Part shown: positions 35,252 through 42,521 of the stretch, piece by piece
Position numbering within the stretch: the first letter of the stretch is position 1
Layout of the letters: the number at the start of each line of letters is the position of its first letter
Source of the DNA: Oleispira antarctica RB-8
Lineage (GTDB): Bacteria > Pseudomonadota > Gammaproteobacteria > Pseudomonadales > Oceanobacteraceae
Reading direction: 5' to 3'
NCBI GenBank assembly: GCA_000967895.1
Contig: FO203512.1
Location: 2,565,350 to 2,629,349 of the forward strand
DNA: 64,000 nucleotides
Notes under the pieces: generated by a model
What the model saw: only the letters and a program-made list of their open reading frames with translations
Told to the model about the DNA's origin: nothing
Databases searched by the model: none
Program-made: the position numbers and the translations under genes

Positions 35252-36658
35252 TCATTCTGTATTCGCAATAAAGGCAATTCTCTTCTCTTCGCTGGCAATA
35301 TACTTTAACCATTGTGCTGCCATTTTCTCAGCTTCAGTAAAATGCGAGGCCATTTCAAATTCAGCTTTTGCTAATAACAAATCTTTCATATTAAACAAGA
35401 TCAAGCCCTTTAAAATTCTAGCATCATGCTCTGGCACTGCTGATTTAGAGTCAGGAATATTCTTATCAATCGCGTTATCGATATTGGTTAATGCTTGATT
35501 CCATTCTTGCCTTTCTGTATGTATTTGAGCCAACTTATAATAATCTTTGGCCGAATCAGATAACCCTGCCGCTTTTGCCATTACGACAATCGCTTGTTCA
35601 TACTCTTTTGCTAACATTAAAGCATCTCCTAACAGAGATAAGTTTTTTGCATTTTCGCTAATACTTTTATCCTTCATGCCTTGTAACAAAATCTGTGCAG
35701 ATTTATAGGGAATGTCTTTACCCAACATGGCTTGAGCTAAGTTCACTTGCTGGGCTTCTTTTGATAACAAACCTTGCTCGTAAGCCGCTTCCAATGTTGC
35801 TAACTCAGCATCAGATTTACCCAACTCATTATAGATCGCTGATAATTGAATCCAATACTGTGATGTAGAAGCCGAGTCAGGATAAAAAGCAATCAGATCC
35901 TTTAAACAACGCTCCATCGATACATAGTCTTTATTTTGAAAATAAACAGCACGCTCAATCAACAACCAGTTTTCACGAGGCTTTTTTCCTTTTTCTAACG
36001 TCATACTGATCGCATGTCTTACATCAGGTAAAGCTTGTTTAAACTGTTCAAGCTGATAATGCACCTGCGCTCTAATCACATAAGCTTCAGCACCTGGATT
36101 TTCCACGACATCAAACCATTTATTAAGAGTCACAAGTGCTGTTTTATAATTTTGTTGCATTAAATATAATTTAGATAAACTGTATAAAGTTGTTTGTAAT
36201 AAACTTTCTGGCACACGTTTACCTGCAATAATTTTTTCATACGCTTCAGCAGCAGCACTATAATTCTCTTGATTAAAATGCATATAAGCATGCATATTCC
36301 AAGTCATGGCTATCTCATAAGAATTTCGTTTTATGTTAGAAATCGACTTTAATGCTGATGCTGCTTCAGAATATCTTTTCGTATCTGTCAGCTCACGTAC
36401 TTCATCTAATTTTTTAAATATTTTTGGGCGCATCGTCTGAGCGCGACGAACCCGTTTCTTTTTAATCGTTTTCTTATCTTCAACGGCCGATGTATGCTCT
36501 TGAGCACCAGCGTTAGAATTATTACTATTTACTTCAGACAATACCGTAGGTGAATGTGCTGCAAACATAGCGATAACCGTCGTTAAAATGAGTCTAGAAA
36601 GTGTTTTACTAGGCGTCAATTTATTGCTCGATATGTTGTTAATAATTGCTCTATTCAT
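35252..36658 (-). CDS. TPR protein of the TonB2-type system
   Basis: A 468-residue exported protein, last gene of the TonB2-type operon. An N-terminal signal (hydrophobic LILTTVIAMFAAHSPTVLS) is followed by a basic/low-complexity stretch (KKTIKKKRVRRAQT). About eight tetratricopeptide-like repeats run from about residue 85 to 440, for example YSAAAEAYEKI, YKTALVTLNKWF, FKQALPDVRHAI, YEQAIVVMAKA and WNQALTNIDNAI. In Vibrio cholerae the TonB2 cluster (VC1543-VC1548) ends with a similar TPR gene. The likely role is a periplasmic scaffold for the TonB complex. ATG with AGGATC upstream; 67 bases after tonB. Confidence 0.85.
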   Translation of the reverse strand: MNRAIINNISSNKLTPSKTLSRLILTTVIAMFAAHSPTVLSEVNSNNSNAGAQEHTSAVEDKKTIKKKRVRRAQTMRPKIFKKLDEVRELTDTKRYSEAASALKSISNIKRNSYEIAMTWNMHAYMHFNQENYSAAAEAYEKIIAGKRVPESLLQTTLYSLSKLYLMQQNYKTALVTLNKWFDVVENPGAEAYVIRAQVHYQLEQFKQALPDVRHAISMTLEKGKKPRENWLLIERAVYFQNKDYVSMERCLKDLIAFYPDSASTSQYWIQLSAIYNELGKSDAELATLEAAYEQGLLSKEAQQVNLAQAMLGKDIPYKSAQILLQGMKDKSISENAKNLSLLGDALMLAKEYEQAIVVMAKAAGLSDSAKDYYKLAQIHTERQEWNQALTNIDNAIDKNIPDSKSAVPEHDARILKGLILFNMKDLLLAKAEFEMASHFTEAEKMAAQWLKYIASEEKRIAFIANTE

Positions 36659-36725
36659 AATAAGATCCTACTTAATAATCTCGATCTAGCGTTCGGTTGA
36701 ACTTTTAAACCAAGTGTTTTAAAGA

Positions 36726-37364
36726 TTACTTGCTGCTTTTATCTAATTCAAAGCGAATGATATTTCGTACGCCTGTAACAGCCTGCGCCTTACCATCCAC
36801 TATTTTAGGTTTGTACTTGAATTTTTTAACGGCACTCATCGCTGCTCGATTAAAGATATTAGGCGGGTTGGCATCAATGACTTTAGGATCAATAACAGTT
36901 CCTAATGCCGTCACCGTAAACTCAACCGTCACATGCCCTTCAATGCCTTTTTGTAAGGCACGTCTAGGATACTGAGGCGCTACTTTAACAATGGGCAAAA
37001 AATCACCATCGCCTCCTGATCCCGTCAAACCCGCATCTATATTTAGATCAGCCGATAAGTCAATCGAACCGATATCAAATGCATTCGCTGATTGAGCTTG
37101 TACACTCGGCTTGGGCAAGTCTGGCTTTGGCGGCTCAACAGGCGGTGCCGGTGGCTTATTAACTTTTCTTTGTTTAGTTTGAACATCGTCATCTTGCGAG
37201 ACATCAACAAATTCAATTAACCGTCCAAAACTTTCTTCATTCACCACGGAGTTGCCTGAAGAAATTAGGGTTTGCATCATCCAAAAAACAGCGAAAGTCG
37301 CAAGCGATGCAACTACAATTGCAGATGTCCACCTAACGAAAGGGTTTACGCCTTTAGATACCAT
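36726..37364 (-). CDS. tonB: TonB energy transducer (TonB2 type)
   Basis: A 212-residue TonB. One N-terminal transmembrane segment (FVRWTSAIVVASLATFAVFWMMQTLI) precedes a short Pro/Lys-rich spanner (NKPPAPPVEPPKPDLPKP). The C-terminal domain begins at about residue 120 with PIVKVAPQYPRRALQKGIEGHVTVEFTV and includes VIDANPPNIFNRAAMSAVKKFKYKP, the YP box and following beta-alpha-beta fold. The short spanner is typical of TonB2 proteins compared with E. coli TonB. I start at ATG 37364, one base after the exbD stop; the longer frame overlaps exbD and lacks support. It transmits proton-motive force from ExbB/ExbD to outer-membrane receptors such as the one encoded at 42522-45512. Confidence 0.93.
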   Translation of the reverse strand: MVSKGVNPFVRWTSAIVVASLATFAVFWMMQTLISSGNSVVNEESFGRLIEFVDVSQDDDVQTKQRKVNKPPAPPVEPPKPDLPKPSVQAQSANAFDIGSIDLSADLNIDAGLTGSGGDGDFLPIVKVAPQYPRRALQKGIEGHVTVEFTVTALGTVIDPKVIDANPPNIFNRAAMSAVKKFKYKPKIVDGKAQAVTGVRNIIRFELDKSSK

Positions 37365-37365
37365 G

Positions 37366-37776
37366 CTATTTCTTCTCTGTGGCCAGTGAAACATCAGTAA
37401 CACCCGCCTCACGCGCCGCATCCATAACCGCGACTAAGGTTTTCGTTCTCGCTTCTTCGTCTGCTTGAACAACGACAGTGCCTTGAGGATTTTCCGCATG
37501 TAAGCGCTCAATGTTAGCTCTAACCTGCCCTTCATCAATTTTACGTTTGTTGATCCAAATTTCACCTAGATCATTAATTGCAATTAAGATGCTTGCACGC
37601 GGTTTGGCGGTAGAGGTACTGGCATCAGGTCGATTCACTTCAATACCCGATTCTTTTACAAATGATGCAGTCACAATAAAGAAAATCAGCATAATAAAAA
37701 CAACGTCCAGCATCGGCGTAATATCAATACCGTCTTCGTCGTTTTCTACTGCTAAGTTTGAGAATCCACGTCTCAT
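37366..37776 (-). CDS. exbD: ExbD biopolymer transport protein
   Basis: A 136-residue ExbD/TolR-family stator subunit. The single transmembrane helix carries the essential aspartate (DITPMLDVVFIMLIFFIVTASF, D at about residue 25), followed by a periplasmic domain ending TDVSLATEKK. It works with ExbB to couple proton flow to TonB. It is 85 bases downstream of the short exbB, a longer gap than elsewhere in the operon, and 1 base upstream of tonB. Confidence 0.93.
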   Translation of the reverse strand: MRRGFSNLAVENDEDGIDITPMLDVVFIMLIFFIVTASFVKESGIEVNRPDASTSTAKPRASILIAINDLGEIWINKRKIDEGQVRANIERLHAENPQGTVVVQADEEARTKTLVAVMDAAREAGVTDVSLATEKK

Positions 37777-37861
37777 ACTTTTACCCTCAATTTAATTAAT
37801 ACTTTTTTAAAAAATAACAGTGACTGCCTATGGGGAATCACTATTCAATAATTAACAGTTT

Positions 37862-38380
37862 CTAATGATCAAACGTCATCTTATCTTCAAGCTGAGCTTT
37901 TTGACGCTGGATATAACGTTGTAATAACGACAAAGCAAATACCCCGGTAATCGCACCAACCATTCCTGCCATCGTAGGAATGGTTGCTTTTGAAATACCC
38001 GACGCCATCGCTTTTGGACTGCCACTGCCCAAGAAAGCCATAATATCGAATACCTCAATCATGCCGGTAACCGTGCCTAATAAACCAAATAATGGGCACA
38101 GCCCTACTAGCATTTTTATCGTCGTCATATTCGTTTCTAGTGCCATTCTTACTTGGCTCGTTAGATCATCTCTAACTTGATGAGCGTGCCAAGAGGTTCG
38201 TTCTTTTCGGCTTTCCCACTCCCCCACAGCTTGTGCAAGCTGCGGGCGATAAGTAAAAGAGAAAAATACAATTCGCTCTAAAATAAAAAGCCATAATAAG
38301 AAGATCACCAACAGGAGGGCGAACAGCACATCGCCGCCACGCTCCATAAATAAATAAACCTGTTCGTAAGCTGTAAACAT
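37862..38380 (-). CDS. exbB: ExbB proton-channel protein (short form)
   Basis: A 172-residue MotA/TolQ/ExbB-family channel subunit with three transmembrane helices: about 15-35 (GGDVLFALLLVIFLLWLFIL), about 90-112 and about 130-150. The conserved block GLCPLFGLLGTVTGMIEVFD and the following KATIPTMAGMVGAITGVFALSL are hallmarks. It corresponds by position to ExbB2 of the Vibrio TonB2 cluster. It starts 5 bases after the stop of the long ExbB-like gene. Confidence 0.92.
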   Translation of the reverse strand: MFTAYEQVYLFMERGGDVLFALLLVIFLLWLFILERIVFFSFTYRPQLAQAVGEWESRKERTSWHAHQVRDDLTSQVRMALETNMTTIKMLVGLCPLFGLLGTVTGMIEVFDIMAFLGSGSPKAMASGISKATIPTMAGMVGAITGVFALSLLQRYIQRQKAQLEDKMTFDH

Positions 38381-38385
38381 ATCAA

Positions 38386-39843
38386 TTAAGCCTTCGCTAG
38401 AGATAACTGTTCAGATTTTCGCGCCAAAATACCTGTCGCTCTCTCTTCTAAAATAGTAATCAATGCACGACTGCGGTTGTTGGTCATGGTGTGTAAGAAC
38501 ACACAAGGGATCGCAGCAACAAGACCTAGTACCGTTGTAATCAACGCTTGAGAAATACCACCGGCCATTAACTTAGGATCACCGGTTCCAAATAAAGACA
38601 TCGTCTCGAATACATCAATCATGCCCGTTACCGTTCCTAATAAGCCTAACAAAGGTGCTACGACTGAAATGATTTTTATCCAGTTAATACCTCGAGTTAG
38701 ACTCGGTATTTCTGATGAAATCGCTTCGCTCAAATGCAGTTCTAAGGTTTCAACATCAGTATTACCGTTGTTTTGATATACGGTCATGATTCGGCCTAAA
38801 GCATTATCATTATTTGCACTGTCGCTGTTCATTTGCTTTTTTATTCGCGCTGTTTCAGCGGTTAGCTTTATCATTCTCCAGATCGCTAATAACACACCAA
38901 TAATCGCCAATGACAAAATAATGTAACCGACCACACCACCTTGATCGATTCGCTCGCCTAGGCCAGCAGACTGCCCCATTATTTTCAACAACTGGCCACG
39001 AGAAGGGTCAATCCAAAACCCTGAAAAATTGGTTTCTGTTGTTGAAGGTTGTGCAGATTCTAAATCCGAAGCAGGGCCGTTATAACGACTGCCTGGCTGT
39101 GATGCGAGTTCGACCAACTTTTGTGATTCATAATCAAAGGTCAAATACTGGCCTTCTGAAATCGCATTAAAACTGCCTAAACGAACGACCTGTTTTTTTA
39201 CCGTATCACCGGTTGGCAATACAACGTCAGCTTGATAGCTAGAAACTTTGCCAGACAAGGTCATTTCACGCTGCATTTCAAACCATAATTGCTCAAGCTC
39301 TTCTATTGATGGCAATTTAGAACTGGAACCTGCCGTCGAGATCAACTCATCCAAAAACTGTTCACGTCCAGCCGTTGTAGGATCTTCATTCAGTTCAGAG
39401 GTAATTAGAGAACCTTCAAAAATCCCTTTACTATCGCCAGCGACTTGTTGAAGAACACCAAATAGTTCTTTCAAGCTGCCTAAGCGGTTGGTTAATCGTT
39501 CTTGCGCGGCGGTAATGTCTGTTTCATTGTTAGCGAATGCAGCTTCTTTAGTTGCACTATCACTCTCTAACGCAGTGCGCTGATCTTTAGCCTCTTGTAA
39601 CATATTTTGCTGTTGCTGTTTGTCGGTATTAAAACGCTGCATACGCGATTTAAATTCACTGTCATCACGAGCCTGACCTTGTTTAACAAGATTCAATAAT
39701 GAATCAACATCGATATTTTCTGCATGGGATGGTGCAATAAGTGTTAGTGATGCACCGAGACCAATCGCTATACCGAAAGCCAGTTTTTTTACCTTGATTA
39801 ATGTATTAACCTGGAATCGTTTTTTTGAAATTAAAGCAGTCAT
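38386..39843 (-). CDS. Long ExbB-like protein (TtpC type) of the TonB2 system
   Basis: A 485-residue MotA/TolQ/ExbB protein with a long periplasmic N-terminal extension. Its signal peptide ends at PSHA (about residue 41). A coiled-coil region (about 60-135, KSRMQRFNTDKQQQQNMLQEAKDQ) and a beta-rich region with VSSYQADVVLPTGDTV follow. Three membrane helices begin near residues 305, 385 and 425, with VVAPLLGLLGTVTGMIDVFETM as the ExbB signature. The architecture equals TtpC, the fourth membrane protein needed by Vibrio TonB2 systems. The ATG overlaps the DUF3450 gene stop by one base. Confidence 0.9.
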   Translation of the reverse strand: MTALISKKRFQVNTLIKVKKLAFGIAIGLGASLTLIAPSHAENIDVDSLLNLVKQGQARDDSEFKSRMQRFNTDKQQQQNMLQEAKDQRTALESDSATKEAAFANNETDITAAQERLTNRLGSLKELFGVLQQVAGDSKGIFEGSLITSELNEDPTTAGREQFLDELISTAGSSSKLPSIEELEQLWFEMQREMTLSGKVSSYQADVVLPTGDTVKKQVVRLGSFNAISEGQYLTFDYESQKLVELASQPGSRYNGPASDLESAQPSTTETNFSGFWIDPSRGQLLKIMGQSAGLGERIDQGGVVGYIILSLAIIGVLLAIWRMIKLTAETARIKKQMNSDSANNDNALGRIMTVYQNNGNTDVETLELHLSEAISSEIPSLTRGINWIKIISVVAPLLGLLGTVTGMIDVFETMSLFGTGDPKLMAGGISQALITTVLGLVAAIPCVFLHTMTNNRSRALITILEERATGILARKSEQLSLAKA

Positions 39844-40718
39844 TATTTGATATCTCCATTGGCGATATTGGAGCTAGATAGTGAGGTTGTTATTGATGGT
39901 GCAGCAACAGGAATTTTAATAAGACTCGGGGCTGCTTGCTCACGCGCGATACGCAGTGCCGTATTTAATTTACCTTTATACTCAGCTTCCAAAGGCTTCC
40001 ACTCTTTGGCCTGCTGATCCCAAATACCTAAGCTCTCTCCATCTAAAGATAAGAACATTAAACTAATGCGACCAACACGTAAGAAATCGACTTCACGTTC
40101 GGCTGATTTGTCTGCTGATGAACCGCTCAAATTAATCGTGCTGCGATAGGTTTTTATCGTGCGTCCGTAATCCATTTCTTTCTGATAAGCATCCATAACA
40201 TTGCGATATTTCTCAGCAACAGTCACATCAGAACGACCCATTAAGCCTTTTAGATTGGCAACACGATCTTGACGCTCTGCTTTTTGAAAAGGAACATCGG
40301 CTTCAACAAAGCGATCCAAAGCATCAATCATACGCAGCATTAACGGAGTAATTTGACGCTCTATTAGCGTTACTTTACGAATGCTATTTTCGATATCATT
40401 TTTTTCAGAATTTTGATCAGCCAGCTGTTTATTAAGCTGGTTAATATAAACTTCTAGGCCTTCAATTTCTTTACTGACACCTCGATATTCACGCTCACTA
40501 CTGCGAATATCGGCATCAATCGCATCAATGGTTAACTGAGATTTAATCGCTTTATCAGCACGTTGCTCACCCTTTGCTAATACTGAATTTAATGCTTTAC
40601 CTGTTTCTAGATTCGTCACTGAATCTGCAGAAAAAGCCATAGGAGCCGTTAGTAGTGCACCCGAGGTAAGAAGAATCCCTGCAATATGTTTTTTTAAATA
40701 ATGCTGTTGAATACGCAT
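39843..40718 (-). CDS. DUF3450 periplasmic protein of the TonB2 system
   Basis: A 291-residue exported protein, first gene of the TonB2-type operon. The signal peptide ends at MAFSA (about residue 30). Residues about 45-135 form a long coiled coil (IDADIRSSEREYRGVSKEIEGLEVYINQL region), followed by LDRFVEADVPFQKAERQDRVANLKGLM, which I recognise as the DUF3450 core, and then LMFLSLDGESLGIWDQQAKEW. It matches the position of VC1548 upstream of ttpC in Vibrio. Exact role is undefined; it presumably interacts with the periplasmic coiled coil of the TtpC-like protein. A candidate Pho box lies about 90 bases upstream. Confidence 0.88.
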   Translation of the reverse strand: MRIQQHYLKKHIAGILLTSGALLTAPMAFSADSVTNLETGKALNSVLAKGEQRADKAIKSQLTIDAIDADIRSSEREYRGVSKEIEGLEVYINQLNKQLADQNSEKNDIENSIRKVTLIERQITPLMLRMIDALDRFVEADVPFQKAERQDRVANLKGLMGRSDVTVAEKYRNVMDAYQKEMDYGRTIKTYRSTINLSGSSADKSAEREVDFLRVGRISLMFLSLDGESLGIWDQQAKEWKPLEAEYKGKLNTALRIAREQAAPSLIKIPVAAPSITTSLSSSNIANGDIK

Positions 40719-40804
40719 TGCATAATCACCGTTTTAAATCGAAAAATACGCGCCACTTATTATAAGTGACCCACTGTTAATTTGATGAAAACACCATAAA
40801 GCAG

Positions 40805-40826
40805 GAATGTGACAAAACGATTACAG
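40805..40826 (-). promoter_or_regulatory. Candidate Pho box upstream of the TonB2-type operon
   Basis: On the minus strand two abutting 11-base units read CTGTAATCGTT and TTGTCACATTC. Both keep the (C/T)TGT(A/C)A core of PhoB half-sites in the correct 11-base period. The site lies about 90 bases upstream of the DUF3450 gene. It is less perfect than the one at the receptor gene. Confidence 0.55.
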
Positions 40827-40907
40827 AGGTTATCTAGGTTACAATTTGGTGGCTAAAGTATTGCAGGAATAATTCATTTATATGACAGAGGCAGGTGTCT
40901 TAAAATG

Positions 40908-40941
40908 AAAAAAGCCCTTCTAGTAAACTAGAAGGGCTTTT
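40908..40941 (-). terminator. Intrinsic terminator after the lipoprotein gene
   Basis: A 15-bp perfect stem (40910-40924 with 40927-40941, 2-base loop by sequence) with AAAAGCCCTTCT/AGAAGGGCTTTT ends, 28 bases after the stop of the beta-helix lipoprotein gene. It separates the receptor/lipoprotein unit from the TonB2 operon. Confidence 0.92.
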
Positions 40942-40968
40942 AAGTAGTGCTTAATTTTTAGCTAAAAA

Positions 40969-42426
40969 TCATTCACCTTGTGTTTCAATACCCTCAAGAG
41001 ATCCAGGGATAATCCAATCAGCCCACCATGCAGAAGCTGCAGCAGTACCCGGAGCAACAGCACCGACATACGTTGTATTGTCGAATGCAAAACCAGAACC
41101 GTTATCCACTTCAGCGAAATCAACCTGTGGAACAGAGCTAACAGTTAATGCAGCCGCTTCATCCAAATCTAAAGTAGCAGCACCTACGGTACCGACTTCT
41201 GAATCTGCAACACGTTTAGCATAGAACTTATCATCACATTGACCGACAACATTGCTCAATACCACATTAGATTTGCTATCAACACCTTCCTGATGAGTAG
41301 TATCTTCACCTGTTGCTTTATCATCAGTATTTGAATCATCGATACGGACACAGTCATCAAAGTTAAGAACTGCTGAGTTGTATACACGAGCCGTCACAGA
41401 ACCACGTAAACGCATACCTGGCTGCAGACCGTCACCCTTGGAGTTAGTCGCCTTGTTCACTTCACTGCCCACAATTGTTACGTTAGCAATTGCGCCTTGT
41501 GTTTGTGTAACATAATCTTCATCTGAAGAGTTTGCTTCGATACCACGAGGATCATTTGAACCAGAAGGCGTTGTCTTATTTGGATTCTTTCGAATAATCG
41601 CATATTGAATATTACCCTGATAGCCTTCATCAAAATCAATATCGTCATCATCGTTATTAGTCAATACCGCATGAGTTACGTTAACGGTACCACCAAACCA
41701 TTCGATACCATCATCCAAGTTGTTGTGAACCTGAATGTAATCAACAGTTGTTCCATGACCAACACCTTGCAGAGTTAGACCATTAATTTCATTGTTCGGA
41801 CCCGCTACGCGACCTGCTTCTGCGATTCGAACATACTTGATCGTACCGCTATTATCGGCTTTGTCGTTACCACCGAACTTACCAATGCCATCACCGCCTT
41901 CACCATCAACATTACAGACAGTGCCAGTACCAAAACAAGAACCGGTATTGCCCGCTCCGTATTGAGGTGCAAAACCTTGCACAACAACACCGCCCCACTC
42001 GCCTTCGCCATCGAAGTTATCGTCTTCAATAGAAGAGAAAGTGATTGGCTGAGCGGCTGTACCTTCCGCTTCAATTTTAGAACCACGAGTTACTAGCAAT
42101 ACACCCGTGTTAAACGCTTTAACATGAACACCCGGTTCGATTGTTAATGTAACACCTGCCCCCTTGGCCGCTGTAACTGCTGCTTGATCTGTTAATTCAA
42201 CGTTACCCGCACCCACAGTAACAAAACCACTTAAGCGCCATTCTTTATCCGCTGTTAATGTTAAGTCCTGTGAAATAGTACCGGCTAAAGTACAAACATC
42301 TTCAATACAAGTAACGCCAGAAGACGAGTTATTATTGCTATTACTACTGCTACTACTATCGCCACCGCAACCGACTAATGAGGCTGATAAGATTGCTGTT
42401 GCAAGTAGTGTTTTATTCATATTCAT
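40969..42426 (-). CDS. Predicted parallel beta-helix lipoprotein, receptor partner
   Basis: A 485-residue lipoprotein: MNMNKTLLATAILSASLVGC with lipobox at Cys20, then a Ser/Asn linker. The body has short repeating beta-strand units typical of right-handed parallel beta-helices: LTIEPGVHVKAFNTGVLLVTRGSKIEAEGTAAQPITFSS, GEWGGVVVQG, IKYVRIAEAG, VDYIQVHNNLDDGIEWFGGTVNVTHAVLTNNDDDDIDFD. Such proteins are often found next to TonB receptors in marine gammaproteobacteria. The cluster of aspartates (NNDDDDIDFDEG) could bind Ca2+. It lies 95 bases after the receptor gene, on the same strand and with no terminator between, so probably co-transcribed. Surface or periplasmic location is inferred. The ATG has AGGAAG 8 bases upstream. 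Confidence 0.8.
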   Translation of the reverse strand: MNMNKTLLATAILSASLVGCGGDSSSSSNSNNNSSSGVTCIEDVCTLAGTISQDLTLTADKEWRLSGFVTVGAGNVELTDQAAVTAAKGAGVTLTIEPGVHVKAFNTGVLLVTRGSKIEAEGTAAQPITFSSIEDDNFDGEGEWGGVVVQGFAPQYGAGNTGSCFGTGTVCNVDGEGGDGIGKFGGNDKADNSGTIKYVRIAEAGRVAGPNNEINGLTLQGVGHGTTVDYIQVHNNLDDGIEWFGGTVNVTHAVLTNNDDDDIDFDEGYQGNIQYAIIRKNPNKTTPSGSNDPRGIEANSSDEDYVTQTQGAIANVTIVGSEVNKATNSKGDGLQPGMRLRGSVTARVYNSAVLNFDDCVRIDDSNTDDKATGEDTTHQEGVDSKSNVVLSNVVGQCDDKFYAKRVADSEVGTVGAATLDLDEAAALTVSSVPQVDFAEVDNGSGFAFDNTTYVGAVAPGTAAASAWWADWIIPGSLEGIETQGE

Positions 42427-42521
42427 TATTTACTTCCTATTTATAATGTCTAACGTTATTAATTTATCGATTAGTATTATGGTTAAGTTTTATTACAATT
42501 AAATTACAACTATTTTTAATA

